Positions 1-8,891 of a stretch of 64,000 bases of DNA are shown piece after piece (position 1 is the stretch's first letter; every line of letters starts with the position of its first letter). The notes beneath the pieces were generated by a model. It worked only from the letters and a program-made list of their open reading frames with translations. It was not told the origin of the DNA and searched no databases. Both the position numbers and the translations under genes were made by a program. Source of the stretch: Pseudoxanthomonas sp. J35 (GTDB lineage: Bacteria; Pseudomonadota; Gammaproteobacteria; Xanthomonadales; Xanthomonadaceae); NCBI RefSeq assembly GCF_000513995.1, contig NZ_AZVB01000010.1, forward strand, positions 1-64,000, written 5' to 3'.

Positions 1-98
<98 letters not shown>

Positions 99-164
99 GA
101 AGCAACGGCAACCGCAGCCGCAACCGCAACGCAGCGGCGTCGACGGGCGCCGGATGCGCCGGGC

Positions 165-246
165 GTGCGGGGCCTGGGTACTCATGTCCCCCGGTGCCGG
201 CCTGCGGCCGGCACCTCCTCCTTTACTTCGCACCCGGGCCCCGCAC
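165..246 (-). repeat. Long hairpin element beside the hexamer array
   Basis: A 15-bp outer stem pairs 165-179 with 232-246, with one G-T wobble. It encloses a perfect inner hairpin, GGTGCCGGCC (193-202) with GGCCGGCACC (206-215) around a TGC loop. The interior also holds TTTACTTC. On the minus strand the hairpin is followed by the (GCCGTT) array, the same order as in the structured repeats near 12.9 kb and 35.0 kb. The primary sequence differs from those copies, so common family membership is an inference. Confidence 0.7.
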
Positions 247-441
247 ACCCGACGCCCTGCGCGTTGCTGGCGCTCGCTGACGAGCAACGACGCCGACAAC
301 AGCAACAGCGAGAGCCAAGAATCGGAGACCGCAGCCCGGTTTCCGCATGATTGGAGCACCCAGCCCCGGCACGGTGGGCGGGCCGGGGCCCTTCAGGTGG
401 CGACGCTGTCGGGCACCGCCTGGGGCCCGCTGCGACGACCA
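247..441. other. Intergenic stretch, no gene seen
   Basis: Open frames cross this region on both strands, but none has a recognisable domain or convincing ribosome-binding site, and those on the minus strand run through the terminator at 442-475. It seems to be spacer between the hairpin element and the end of the sdh operon. Confidence 0.5.
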
Positions 442-475
442 AAAACAAAGGCCCGGAAAACCGGGCCTTTGTTTT
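442..475 (-). terminator. Rho-independent terminator of the sdh operon
   Basis: AAAACAAAGGCCCGG pairs perfectly with CCGGGCCTTTGTTTT around an AAAA loop, ending in a T-rich tail on each strand. It lies 20 bp beyond the sdhB stop codon. The symmetry would let it work in both directions. Confidence 0.93.
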
Positions 476-495
476 AACCATGCCGGAAGCGGGGA

Positions 496-1281
496 TCAGG
501 AACGGCGCTCCATCATCAGCTTCTTGATCTCCGCGATCGCCAGAGCCGGGTTGAGGCCCTTCGGACAGGTGCGGGTGCAGTTCATGATGGTGTGGCAGCG
601 GTACAGCTTGAACGGATCCTCGAGGTCGTCCAGCCGCGCACCGGTGTCCTCGTCGCGCGAGTCGATGATCCAGCGGTAGGCCTGCAGGAGGATCGCCGGG
701 CCCAGGTAACGCTCACCGTTCCACCAGTAGCTCGGGCAGCTGGTCGAGCAGCAGGCGCACAGGATGCACTCGTACAGGCCGTCGAGCTTCTTGCGGTCCT
801 CCGGCGACTGCAGGCGCTCGCGGTCCGGCGGCGGCGGGGTCTGGGTGCGGATCCAGGGCTTGATCGAGGCGTACTGCGCGTAGAAGTGGGTCAGGTCCGG
901 GACCAGGTCCTTGACCACGTACATGTGCGGCAGCGGGTAGATCGGGACCTCGTCCTTCTTGCAGTCGCCGATCGCCTTGGTGCAGGCCAGCGTGTTCGTG
1001 CCGTCGATGTTCATCGCGCACGAACCGCAGATGCCCTCGCGGCAGGAACGGCGGAAGGTCAGGGTCGGGTCGACCTCGTTCTTGATCTTGATCAGCGCGT
1101 CCAGGACCATCGGGCCGCACTTGTCGAGGTCGAGCTCGTAGGTGTCGGTGCGCGGGTTGGCGCCGTCGTCCGGGTTCCAGCGATACACCTTGAAGGTGCG
1201 CACGTTTTTCGCACCGGCCGGCGCGGGGAAGTGCTTGCCCTTGGTGATGCGGGAATTCTTGGGGAGTGCAAACTCTGCCAT
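496..1281 (-). CDS. sdhB: Succinate dehydrogenase iron-sulfur subunit SdhB
   Basis: 261 aa, the usual length for the electron-transfer subunit of complex II, which passes electrons from SdhA FAD to the membrane quinone site. All cysteine clusters are visible: [15 protein letters not shown] plus a following Cys for 2Fe-2[13 protein letters not shown] for 4Fe-4S, and [14 protein letters not shown] for 3Fe-4S. It is the last gene of the minus-strand operon assembly factor-sdhC-sdhD-sdhA-sdhB, 21 bp after sdhA, and is followed by a strong terminator. Identification is secure. Confidence 0.98.
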   Translation of the reverse strand: MAEFALPKNSRITKGKHFPAPAGAKNVRTFKVYRWNPDDGANPRTDTYELDLDKCGPMVLDALIKIKNEVDPTLTFRRSCREGICGSCAMNIDGTNTLACTKAIGDCKKDEVPIYPLPHMYVVKDLVPDLTHFYAQYASIKPWIRTQTPPPPDRERLQSPEDRKKLDGLYECILCACCSTSCPSYWWNGERYLGPAILLQAYRWIIDSRDEDTGARLDDLEDPFKLYRCHTIMNCTRTCPKGLNPALAIAEIKKLMMERRS

Positions 1282-1302
1282 TGGTCTTTCTCTCGCCCTG
1301 GC

Positions 1303-3096
1303 TCAGTACACGCGTGGCTTGGGCGGCACCACATCCACATCCTTGCTCAGGGTGTACATGTGCACCGGACGGTAGTCGAAGCTGGTCTTGCCGGTCTGGG
1401 CATCGACCGTGACCAGGGTGTGCTTTTGCCAGTTGGCGTCGTCGCGCTCAGGATAGTCCTCGTGCGCGTGCGCGCCGCGGCTTTCCTTGCGCTGTTCGGC
1501 CGAGTTGATCGTGGCGACGGCGTTGAGCAGCAGGTTGTGCAGCTCGTAGGTCTCGATCAGGTCGGAGTTCCAGACCAGCGAGCGGTCGGAGACCTTGACG
1601 TCCTCGAAGCTGGCGAAGATGTCGGCCATCTTCTCGCAGCCTTCCTTCAGCGTCTTGCTGGTGCGGAACACCGCCGCGTCGGCCTGCATGGTGCGCTGCA
1701 TCCGGTCGCGGATGACCGCGGTCGGGGTGCCGCCGTTGGCGTTGCGCAGCCTGTCGAGCTGGGACAGCGCCTTGTCGCAGGCGTCCGAGGCCAGCGGCTT
1801 GTGCGGCGCGCCCTTCCTGATCGTCTCGGCGCAGCGGTTGGCGACCGCGCGGCCGAACACCACCAGGTCCAGCAGCGAGTTGGAGCCCAGGCGGTTGGCG
1901 CCGTGCACAGACACGCAGGCCGCCTCGCCGATGGCGTACAGGCCCGGCACGACCGCATCCGGGTCGTCGCCGACCTTGCGCACCACTTCGCCGTGGTAAT
2001 TGGTCGGGATGCCGCCCATGTTGTAGTGCACGGTCGGGATCACCGGGATCGGCTCCTTGTGCACGTCGACGCCGGCGAAGATACGGGCGCTCTCGGCGAT
2101 GCCCGGCAGCTTCTCGTCGATCACCTCCGGGCCCAGGTGGGTCAGGTCGAGCAGGATGTGGTCCTTGTGCTCGCCGACGCCGCGGCCTTCGCGGATCTCG
2201 ATGGTCATCGAGCGCGAGACCACGTCGCGCGAGGCCAGGTCCTTGTAGTGCGGCGCGTAGCGCTCCATGAAGCGCTCGCCGTTGGAGTTGCGCAGGATGC
2301 CGCCTTCGCCGCGGACGCCCTCGGTGATCAGGCAGCCGGCGCCGTAGATGCCGGTCGGGTGGAACTGCACGAACTCCATGTCCTGCATCGGCAGGCCGGC
2401 GCGCATCACCAGGCCGCCGCCGTCGCCGGTGCAGGTGTGGGCGGAGGTGGCGCTGAAGTAGGCGCGGCCGTAGCCGCCGGTCGCCAGGACCACGCCGTGG
2501 GCGCGGAACAGGTGCAGCGTGCCTTCGGCCATGTCCAGGGCGAGCACGCCGCGGCACACGCCCTCTTCGTCGAAGATCAGGTCCAGCGCGAAGTACTCGA
2601 TCATGAAGCGCGCGTTGTGCGCCAGCGACTGCTGGTACAGCGTGTGCAGCATGGCGTGGCCGGTGCGGTCGGCCGCGGCGCAGGTGCGCTGCGCCGGCGG
2701 GCCCTCGCCGTAGCGGGTGGTCATGCCGCCGAACGGGCGCTGGTAGATCTTGCCTTCCTCGGTGCGCGAGAACGGCACGCCGTAGTGCTCCAGCTCGATG
2801 ATCGCGGGGATCGCCTCGCGGCACATGTACTCGATGGCGTCCTGGTCGCCCAGCCAGTCCGAACCCTTGATGGTGTCGTAGAAGTGGTAGCGCCAGTCGT
2901 CCTCGCCCATGTTGCCCAGCGCGGCGGAAATGCCGCCCTGCGCCGCCACGGTGTGGGAGCGGGTCGGGAAGACCTTGGTCAGGCACACCGTCTGCAGGCC
3001 CTTCTGGGCCAGGCCGAAGGTGGCGCGCAGGCCGGCGCCACCGGCGCCGACGACGACCATGTCGTACTTGTGTTCGGTGATCTTGTAGGCGGACAT
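1303..3096 (-). CDS. sdhA: Succinate dehydrogenase flavoprotein subunit SdhA
   Basis: 597 aa, full length. It oxidises succinate to fumarate in the TCA cycle and carries covalent FAD. The N-terminus has the dinucleotide fold GAGGAGLRA, then [11 protein letters not shown] with the flavin-linking histidine, and later [12 protein letters not shown] and [19 protein letters not shown] typical of SdhA/FrdA. It sits 28 bp downstream of sdhD. The SdhC and SdhD anchors next to it mark it as succinate dehydrogenase rather than a soluble fumarate reductase. Confidence 0.98.
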   Translation of the reverse strand: MSAYKITEHKYDMVVVGAGGAGLRATFGLAQKGLQTVCLTKVFPTRSHTVAAQGGISAALGNMGEDDWRYHFYDTIKGSDWLGDQDAIEYMCREAIPAIIELEHYGVPFSRTEEGKIYQRPFGGMTTRYGEGPPAQRTCAAADRTGHAMLHTLYQQSLAHNARFMIEYFALDLIFDEEGVCRGVLALDMAEGTLHLFRAHGVVLATGGYGRAYFSATSAHTCTGDGGGLVMRAGLPMQDMEFVQFHPTGIYGAGCLITEGVRGEGGILRNSNGERFMERYAPHYKDLASRDVVSRSMTIEIREGRGVGEHKDHILLDLTHLGPEVIDEKLPGIAESARIFAGVDVHKEPIPVIPTVHYNMGGIPTNYHGEVVRKVGDDPDAVVPGLYAIGEAACVSVHGANRLGSNSLLDLVVFGRAVANRCAETIRKGAPHKPLASDACDKALSQLDRLRNANGGTPTAVIRDRMQRTMQADAAVFRTSKTLKEGCEKMADIFASFEDVKVSDRSLVWNSDLIETYELHNLLLNAVATINSAEQRKESRGAHAHEDYPERDDANWQKHTLVTVDAQTGKTSFDYRPVHMYTLSKDVDVVPPKPRVY

Positions 3097-3124
3097 CGGG
3101 TCTGTGTTCCTTGGCTGCCGGCGG

Positions 3125-3508
3125 TCAGTGGGCCAGCGCGATGCGGGCCACGGCGAAGATGCTGACGATCGCGCCGAGCACCGCGATGAACTTCACGCCG
3201 GTCTGCAACACCAGGGCCAGCAGCGAATGATGGATGTAGTCCTCGAGCACGACCTGCAGGCCGAGCTGCGCGTGCCAGAAGGCGGCGACCAGGAAGCCGA
3301 CCAGCAGCACGGCGTTCCACGGGCGGGAGACGGCGTCGGTGGCGGCCAGGTAGTCGCTGCCGACCAGGCCCAGGACGAACCAGACGAACCACAGGCCGAG
3401 GATGACCAGCGCGGTGGCGGTCAGGCGCTGGTGGATGAAGTGCTCCGTGCCGGTCTTGGCCGAGCCCCAGCCACGCACGTTCTTCAGGGGGGTACGGTAG
3501 CGGCTCAT
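3125..3508 (-). CDS. sdhD: Succinate dehydrogenase membrane anchor SdhD
   Basis: 127 aa, three predicted transmembrane segments, with a histidine- and aspartate-containing stretch ([16 protein letters not shown]) that resembles the heme b and quinone region of SdhD. The frame extends further upstream, but the ATG at 3508 is preferred because it overlaps the sdhC stop by 4 bp (ATGA) and gives the family length. With SdhC it anchors SdhAB and forms the ubiquinone site. Confidence 0.93.
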   Translation of the reverse strand: MSRYRTPLKNVRGWGSAKTGTEHFIHQRLTATALVILGLWFVWFVLGLVGSDYLAATDAVSRPWNAVLLVGFLVAAFWHAQLGLQVVLEDYIHHSLLALVLQTGVKFIAVLGAIVSIFAVARIALAH

Positions 3509-3897
3509 GCGGCACCTCCGTTCAGCGCGCAAACCCAGATCAGGGCGGTGATCACCAGGCTGCCCACGACCGACAGCCAGCTGTTGCGCACGAAGGCCGG
3601 GATGCTGAAGCCGATGGCGAAGTCCTGGACGACGTGGCGGACGCCGTTGCACAGGTGGTAGGCGAAGGCCCAGCTCCACCCGAACAGGAACAGCTTGCCG
3701 TACCAGGCGCCGGCGACGCCGGTGAAGCAGGCCCAGGATTCAGGGCCGATCATCAGGGACAGCAGGCCGGCGGCGATGACCAGGGCGCCGGCGGCCAGCA
3801 CCACGCCGGTGGCGCGGTGCAGGATCGAGGTCACCATCTGGATCTGCCAGCGGTACACCTGCAGATGCGGTGACAGGGGGCGTTCGCGACTGCTCAT
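3505..3897 (-). CDS. sdhC: Succinate dehydrogenase cytochrome b556 subunit SdhC
   Basis: 130 aa with three hydrophobic segments. The N-terminus has the SdhC signature RPLSPHLQVYRW followed by SILHRATGV, in which the Ser and Arg belong to the quinone site in known SdhC proteins. HLCNGVRH in the middle matches the heme-ligand region. It overlaps sdhD by 4 bp and lies 57 bp downstream of the small assembly-factor gene. Confidence 0.96.
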   Translation of the reverse strand: MSSRERPLSPHLQVYRWQIQMVTSILHRATGVVLAAGALVIAAGLLSLMIGPESWACFTGVAGAWYGKLFLFGWSWAFAYHLCNGVRHVVQDFAIGFSIPAFVRNSWLSVVGSLVITALIWVCALNGGAA

Positions 3898-3954
3898 GCG
3901 CTGGTATGTCTCGGCTGTGCGGCCGTCATGGCCGCGTGGCTTGTAGGCGCCGCG

Positions 3955-4128
3955 TCAGAAATCGACGCAGCGTCCGTTCTTTTCCCAGTCCCCGTAGCGG
4001 GTAGGTTCGGGGCCCTCGCGCCCGCCGATCTCGCGCGGCAACGCCGGCGTGGCGCCATCGCTGGACGACTGCGTTCCACGTTCCTCGGGCTTCTCCGCCT
4101 CGGGAACGCCAGGGCTTTGGCCTATCAT
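3955..4128 (-). CDS. DUF1674 / SDHAF4-like succinate dehydrogenase assembly factor
   Basis: 57 aa. The C-terminus GREGPEPTRYGDWEKNGRCVDF type motif (residues about 36-57) is diagnostic of DUF1674, the bacterial relative of mitochondrial SDHAF4, which protects or matures flavinated SdhA. A clear AAGGAG lies 5 bp before the ATG at 4128, so this start is well supported although the frame extends further. It is the first gene of the minus-strand sdh operon. Its ATG sits in a CATG that also contains a plus-strand ATG in frame with the divergent ygfZ. The family is recognised from the motif; the role is inferred from SDHAF4. Confidence 0.85.
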   Translation of the reverse strand: MIGQSPGVPEAEKPEERGTQSSSDGATPALPREIGGREGPEPTRYGDWEKNGRCVDF

Positions 4129-4210
4129 GGGACTCCTTGCAACGCACAAAATTTTAAGCCCCGGTTCACCGGCTGACAACCGCCACGCCCACCATCCTTT
4201 GGTATCCCCC

Positions 4211-5056
4211 TTGATTCCCGCGGACTTTTTCGCACTCGACGAGCATACGGTACTCGCCCTCGACGGACCGGAGGCGCTGGTGTTCGCGCAGGCGCAGTTC
4301 GCCAACGACGTGGCTGCGCTGTCACCCGGCCAATGGCAGTGGAACGCCTGGCTCAACGCCAAGGGACGCGTCATCGCCGTGTTCGCCTTGCTGCGCTGCG
4401 GCGACGCCCTGCGCCTGGTCCTGCCCGACCACGATGTCAGCGGACTGGGCGACGCGCTGCGCCGCTTCGTGTTCCGGCGCAAGGTGACCGTCACGCCGCG
4501 CCCGGACCTGCACGTCGCCGGCGCGTTCGCGGCGTCCGCCACCGCCTCCGGCGCCCGGCTGGCCGGCGACGAGGGAGCCGGCCTGGAACTGGATTACGGC
4601 GCCCCCGCCCTGCCCCGCACCCTGCGTCTCGGCCCGGTGGCCGCACCGGCGGATCCGGCCGCGCGCGAAGCCTGGGCCGTGGCCGACCTGCGCCTGGGCC
4701 TGCCACGCCTGCCGGTGTCGCAGCGCGAGCAGTGGACGCCGCAGCAGCTGGCGCTGGACCGGCTGCGCGCCTACAGCGTGAAGAAGGGTTGCTACCCGGG
4801 CCAGGAAATCGTGGCCCGCACCCACTTCCTGGGAAAGGCCAAGCGCGAACCGCTGCTGGTGCACGTGCCCGCGGCCGTGGAAGCCGGCGCGGAAGTGCGG
4901 CAGTCCGGGCGCGCGATCGGCCACGTGGCCAGCGTCGCCGGCAGCGCGCCGCGGCTGGCGCTGGCGGTGCTGCCGCTGGACCGCGGGGACGCGCCACTGG
5001 AAGTGGCCGGCGTGGCCGCCCCGGTCGAGCCCTTCGTCGAAGGCCTGGCGCGCTGA
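4211..5056 (+). CDS. ygfZ: YgfZ/GcvT-like folate-binding iron-sulfur maintenance protein
   Basis: About 281 aa, related to the T-protein of the glycine cleavage system. YgfZ supports repair or maturation of some Fe-S enzymes through folate. The signature KKGCYPGQEIVART, with its conserved Cys, is at 4780-4820. The start is uncertain: an in-frame ATG at 4127 overlaps the divergent assembly-factor start and has no ribosome-binding site, whereas TTG at 4211 begins where family members usually begin (LIPADFFALDEH). No clear Shine-Dalgarno precedes either. Its place next to the Fe-S-rich sdh operon fits its role. Confidence 0.88.
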   Translation: MIPADFFALDEHTVLALDGPEALVFAQAQFANDVAALSPGQWQWNAWLNAKGRVIAVFALLRCGDALRLVLPDHDVSGLGDALRRFVFRRKVTVTPRPDLHVAGAFAASATASGARLAGDEGAGLELDYGAPALPRTLRLGPVAAPADPAAREAWAVADLRLGLPRLPVSQREQWTPQQLALDRLRAYSVKKGCYPGQEIVARTHFLGKAKREPLLVHVPAAVEAGAEVRQSGRAIGHVASVAGSAPRLALAVLPLDRGDAPLEVAGVAAPVEPFVEGLAR

Positions 5057-5058
5057 GG

Positions 5059-6135
5059 TCAGGCGGCCAGCCGCGCGCCGCCGACCGGATCGAAGAAATG
5101 CAGGTGCGCCGGATCGGCGCGCAGGCGCAGCGTGCTGCCCGCTTCGGGCAGGGCCTGCGGCGGCAGCCGCGACACCAGCGGGCGGCCGCCGAAATCCAGG
5201 TGCAGGTAGGCCTCGCTGCCGACCGCCTCGACCACGTCCACCCGCGCCTGCAGGCCCTCCTCCGCCGGCAGCAGGTGTTCCGGGCGTACGCCCAGCGCCA
5301 CCCGCCGGCCCAGCCAGGACGGCGGCACTTCGGCCCCGGGCAGCGGCACCTGGCCCTGCCGGTCCAGCACCAGGCGCAACCCTTCGACCGCCTGCAGTTC
5401 GCCCTCGAGCACGTTCATCGCCGGGCTGCCGAGGAAACCGGCCACGAACAGGTTGGCCGGGCGCTCGTACAGCGCCATCGGCGTGTCGATCTGCTGCACC
5501 TTGCCCGCGTCCAGCACCACGATGCGCTGGCCCAGGGTCATCGCCTCGACCTGGTCGTGGGTGACGTAGACCATGGTCGCGCCGAGGCGCTGGTGCAGGC
5601 GCGCGATCTCGGTGCGGGTGGAATGGCGCAGCTTGGCGTCGAGGTTGGACAGCGGCTCGTCGAGCAGGAACACCGCCGGTTCGCGCACCAGCGCCCGGCC
5701 CAGGGCCACGCGCTGGCGCTGGCCGCCGGACATCTCGCGCGGCTTCTTGCCGAGCATGTCCTGCAGCCCCAGCATCGCCGCCGCCTCGCCGACCCGGCGC
5801 TCCACCTCCGCGCGCGGCAGGCCGCGCAGCTTCAGGCCGAAGGCCAGGTTCTCGGCCACGGTCATGTGCGGGTACAGCGCGTAGCTCTGGAACACCATGG
5901 CGATGTCGCGGTCCTTCGGGGCCACGTCGTTCACCACGCGGTCGCCGATCCTCAGGGTGCCGGAGGTGATCTCCTCCAGCCCCGCGATCATCCGCAGCAG
6001 GGTCGACTTGCCGCAGCCGGACGGCCCAACCAGGACCATCAGCTCGCCGTCGGCGATGTCGAAGGTGGCGCCGTCCACGGCCACCTGGCCGTTGTCGTAG
6101 ACCTTGCGCACCCGGTCCAGCTGCAAACCCGCCAT
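5059..6135 (-). CDS. ugpC: Sugar ABC transporter ATPase, UgpC/MsmK/MalK type
   Basis: 358 aa. Walker A GPSGCGKST, signature MSGGQRQR, Walker B VFLLDEP and the switch His in VTHDQ are all present, followed by the C-terminal OB-fold regulatory domain of the MalK/UgpC/MsmK group. Start at 6135 is set by GGAGG four bases upstream. No permease is adjacent. The sugar ABC transporter at 16552-19558 lacks its own ATPase, so this protein may energise it, as MsmK does for several importers; that pairing is inferred. It converges with ygfZ, with two bases between their stop codons. Confidence 0.92.
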   Translation of the reverse strand: MAGLQLDRVRKVYDNGQVAVDGATFDIADGELMVLVGPSGCGKSTLLRMIAGLEEITSGTLRIGDRVVNDVAPKDRDIAMVFQSYALYPHMTVAENLAFGLKLRGLPRAEVERRVGEAAAMLGLQDMLGKKPREMSGGQRQRVALGRALVREPAVFLLDEPLSNLDAKLRHSTRTEIARLHQRLGATMVYVTHDQVEAMTLGQRIVVLDAGKVQQIDTPMALYERPANLFVAGFLGSPAMNVLEGELQAVEGLRLVLDRQGQVPLPGAEVPPSWLGRRVALGVRPEHLLPAEEGLQARVDVVEAVGSEAYLHLDFGGRPLVSRLPPQALPEAGSTLRLRADPAHLHFFDPVGGARLAA

Positions 6136-6258
6136 CACGCCTCCGCAGGAATACGTATGCGGACACGGTATACGGCGTCCGCGCACGCCGGGATGATGTC
6201 ACGCTGTGGCGGCGATGGCGACCGCCGCCGCGGAGGCGCCCGACCGTGCGCCGCGGCA

Positions 6259-6275
6259 TGGAAGAACCGTTTCCA
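6259..6275. promoter_or_regulatory. Candidate LacI-type operator upstream of zwf
   Basis: TGGAAGAACCGTTTCCA is an imperfect palindrome with TGGAA/TTCCA arms and a central GAACCGTTTC, one base away from the GAAACGTTTC core bound by many LacI-family repressors. It lies in the 294-bp divergent gap between the ABC ATPase and zwf. No protein has been assigned. The rest of the gap shows no clear promoter. Confidence 0.35.
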
Positions 6276-6429
6276 CGGAGACGTTCCTGACCACTGGACA
6301 AGAGGCTTGCCGCACGGCGATATTCCAATGGTTTGCACGCGACCAGGCGTGTCCCCACGCCATCCCCCGCCGCCCTTCCGCGCGCCCGCCAAGGCGGGCG
6401 CCGCGGCCTCCAGAGAATCCACGGACCCG

Positions 6430-7896
6430 ATGTCGAACGCCACGGAAGCCCACCGGATGCATGACACCCTGCTGCTGTTCGGCGCCACCGGCGACCTCGC
6501 GCAGCGCTACCTGTTTCCCTCGCTGCTGCGCCTGCAGGGCGACGGCCTGCTGCCGCCGGACTTCCGCGTGCGCGCCCTGGCCCTGTCGCCGCACGACACC
6601 GGGAAGTTCCGCCAGATCCTGCGTGAGCGCTTCGCCACCCTGTCGCACTACACGCCCACGGCGGAGCAGGTCGAGGAATTCCTGGCGCGGGTGGACTACC
6701 GCTCGGTGGACATGCGCACGCCGGCATCGGTGGCCGAGGCGGTGGCCGACTGCGTCGACCGCCCCTGCGTGAGCTACCTGTCGATCCCGCCGGGCCTGTA
6801 CATCAGCACCTGCGAAGGCCTGGCCCTGGGCGGCGCGTTCAAGGCGCCCAACCGCCTGATGCTGGAAAAGCCGATCGGCCACGACCTGGCCTCGGCGCGC
6901 GAGATCAACGCCACCATCGGCCGGCTGATCGACGAGGACCGGATCTTCCGCATCGACCACTACCTGGGCAAGGCGGCGGTGCAGAACCTGCTGGCCCTGC
7001 GCTTCGCCAACACCCTGCTGGAGGCGGTGTGGAACCGCAACTACATTGACTCGGTCAACATCCTGGTGTCCGAGACCGAGGGCGTGGACGGGCGCAATTC
7101 CTACTACGCCCGCTCCGGCGCGCTGCGCGACATGGTCCAGAGCCACATCCTGCAGCTGCTGTGCCTGGTGGCGATGGAGCCGCCGGCCTCGCTGGCCGCC
7201 GACCGCATCCGCGACGAGAAGGTCAAGGTGCTGCGCGCCCTGCGCCCGTTCACCGCCGCCGAGGCGCAGCGCCACAGCGTGCGCGCCCGCTACATCGCGG
7301 GGACGATCGAGGGCCAGCCGGTGCAGGCTTACATGCCCCCGGATGACAGCGATGTCGAAACCTTCGTCGGCGTCACCGCGCACATCGACAACTGGCGCTG
7401 GGCCGGGGTGCCGTTCCACCTGGCCACCGGCAAGCGCATGGCCGAGCGCTCCACGGTGGTGACGGTGACGCTCAAGCCGGTCACCCACTGGCTGTTCGAG
7501 CGCCCCGATGGCGCGCATGCGGCGCCCAACCGCCTCACCTTCCGCCTGCAGCCGCAGGAGGACATCGAGCTGGGCTTGATGAGCAGCCTGGCCGGCCCGG
7601 AATGGGGCACGCTGGAACTGCATCCGCTGGAGCTGGAACTGTCCTCGCAGACCGGGCAGAACCGCCGCATCGCCTACGAGCGCCTGTTCCTCGACGCCAT
7701 GCACGGCAACCACGCGCTGTTCGTGCGCAACGACGAGGTCGAGGCCGCCTGGGCCTGGATCGACAGCGTGGTCGAGGGCTGGAAGGCCGGCGACGTGCCG
7801 CTGGAGTACTACCCCGCCGGTACCTGGGGCCCGCGCGAGGCGCTGCCGTTCCTGCCGGCGCAGTTCGACGCGATCGTCCCGCGGCGCGAGGCGTGA
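6430..7896 (+). CDS. zwf: Glucose-6-phosphate 1-dehydrogenase
   Basis: 488 aa. It oxidises glucose 6-phosphate to 6-phosphogluconolactone with NADP or NAD. The dinucleotide fold FGATGDLAQRYLFPSLL is at the N-terminus and the active-site signature RIDHYLGK near residue 175. Start at 6430 (MSNATEAHRM) or the next ATG at 6457 is possible; both fit the family. The next gene, glk, starts two bases after its stop, so zwf-glk-pgl form one operon feeding the Entner-Doudoroff pathway. Confidence 0.97.
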   Translation: MSNATEAHRMHDTLLLFGATGDLAQRYLFPSLLRLQGDGLLPPDFRVRALALSPHDTGKFRQILRERFATLSHYTPTAEQVEEFLARVDYRSVDMRTPASVAEAVADCVDRPCVSYLSIPPGLYISTCEGLALGGAFKAPNRLMLEKPIGHDLASAREINATIGRLIDEDRIFRIDHYLGKAAVQNLLALRFANTLLEAVWNRNYIDSVNILVSETEGVDGRNSYYARSGALRDMVQSHILQLLCLVAMEPPASLAADRIRDEKVKVLRALRPFTAAEAQRHSVRARYIAGTIEGQPVQAYMPPDDSDVETFVGVTAHIDNWRWAGVPFHLATGKRMAERSTVVTVTLKPVTHWLFERPDGAHAAPNRLTFRLQPQEDIELGLMSSLAGPEWGTLELHPLELELSSQTGQNRRIAYERLFLDAMHGNHALFVRNDEVEAAWAWIDSVVEGWKAGDVPLEYYPAGTWGPREALPFLPAQFDAIVPRREA

Positions 7897-7898
7897 GC

Positions 7899-8891
7899 AT
7901 GGCCGGCCACCTGCTGATCGCCGACATCGGCGGCACCAACGCCCGTTTCGCCCTGGCCGATCCGGACGCCAGCGTCCCGCTGCTGGACGACAGCGTGCGC
8001 GAGTTCGCGGTCGCCGAGTTCCCGTCGCTGGCCGACGCCGCGCGCCACTACCTGGAACAGGTCGGCGCCGAGGCCCGCCGCGGCGTGTTCGCCGTGGCCG
8101 GGCGCGTGGACGGCGACGAGGCGCGGATCACCAACCACCCCTGGGTGATCTCGCGCACCCGCACCCGCGACATGCTCGGCTTCGACCAGGTGCACCTGGT
8201 CAACGACTTCGCCGCGCAGGCGATGGCGATCAGCCTGTTCCGCGCCGAGGACGTGGTGCCGATCGGCGGCACCGGCTGGGCCCCGGCTCCGCTGAGCGAG
8301 CCGCGCACCTACGCCGTGCTCGGCCCGGGCACCGGCCTGGGCGTGGGCGGCCTGATCATCCGCGACGGCCGCTGCTATCCGCTGGAAACCGAAGGCGGCC
8401 ACGTCAGCTTCCCGCCGGGGACGCCGGAGGAGATCCGCATCCTCGAGATCCTCTCGGCGCAGTTCGGCCGCGTTTCCAACGAACGGCTGATCTGCGGCCC
8501 GGGCCTGGTCAACATCCACCGTGCGCTGTGCGAGATCGCCGGCGTCGATCCGGGCCTGCTCGAACCGAAGGACATCACCGCCCGCGCCGCCGCCGGCGAC
8601 GCCCTGGGCATGCGCGCCGTGGACGTGTTCTGCGCGCTGTTCGGCGCCATCGCCGGCGACCTGGTGCTGACCCTGGGCGCCTGGGACGGTGTGTTCCTCA
8701 CCGGCGGCCTGGTACCGAAGATGCTCGACTCGCTGCGCCATTCCGGCTTCCGCCAGCGCTTCGAGTACAAGGGCCGGTTCTCGCCGAACATGGCCCGCGT
8801 GCCCTCGCTGGCGGTGATGCATCCGCGCGCCGGCCTGCTCGGCGCGGCGGCCTACGCGGTCGACCTGCTGAAGCGCGAGGCGGCGGCATGA
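7899..8891 (+). CDS. glk: Glucokinase (Glk family)
   Basis: 330 aa. It phosphorylates glucose with ATP. Visible motifs are IADIGGTNARFAL (phosphate 1), LVNDFAAQAMAI with the catalytic Asp, LGPGTGLGVGG and ETEGGHVSF, all typical of proteobacterial Glk. Start is the ATG two bases after the zwf stop; an in-frame GTG at 7893 overlapping that stop is an alternative. It overlaps pgl by 4 bp. Confidence 0.96.
   Translation: MAGHLLIADIGGTNARFALADPDASVPLLDDSVREFAVAEFPSLADAARHYLEQVGAEARRGVFAVAGRVDGDEARITNHPWVISRTRTRDMLGFDQVHLVNDFAAQAMAISLFRAEDVVPIGGTGWAPAPLSEPRTYAVLGPGTGLGVGGLIIRDGRCYPLETEGGHVSFPPGTPEEIRILEILSAQFGRVSNERLICGPGLVNIHRALCEIAGVDPGLLEPKDITARAAAGDALGMRAVDVFCALFGAIAGDLVLTLGAWDGVFLTGGLVPKMLDSLRHSGFRQRFEYKGRFSPNMARVPSLAVMHPRAGLLGAAAYAVDLLKREAAA

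Noticed and set aside
592-3165. Long plus-strand open frame antisense to sdhB and sdhA, and similar very long frames opposite edd, the discoidin gene, phaE and the hydrolase
   Set aside because: They follow from high GC at third positions of the real genes, lack domains, and translate to Arg/Ala/Gly/His-rich composition.
5059-6135. Calling the lone ABC ATPase MalK of a maltose system
   Set aside because: No maltose binding protein or permease is linked; the UgpC/MsmK-type name is safer.
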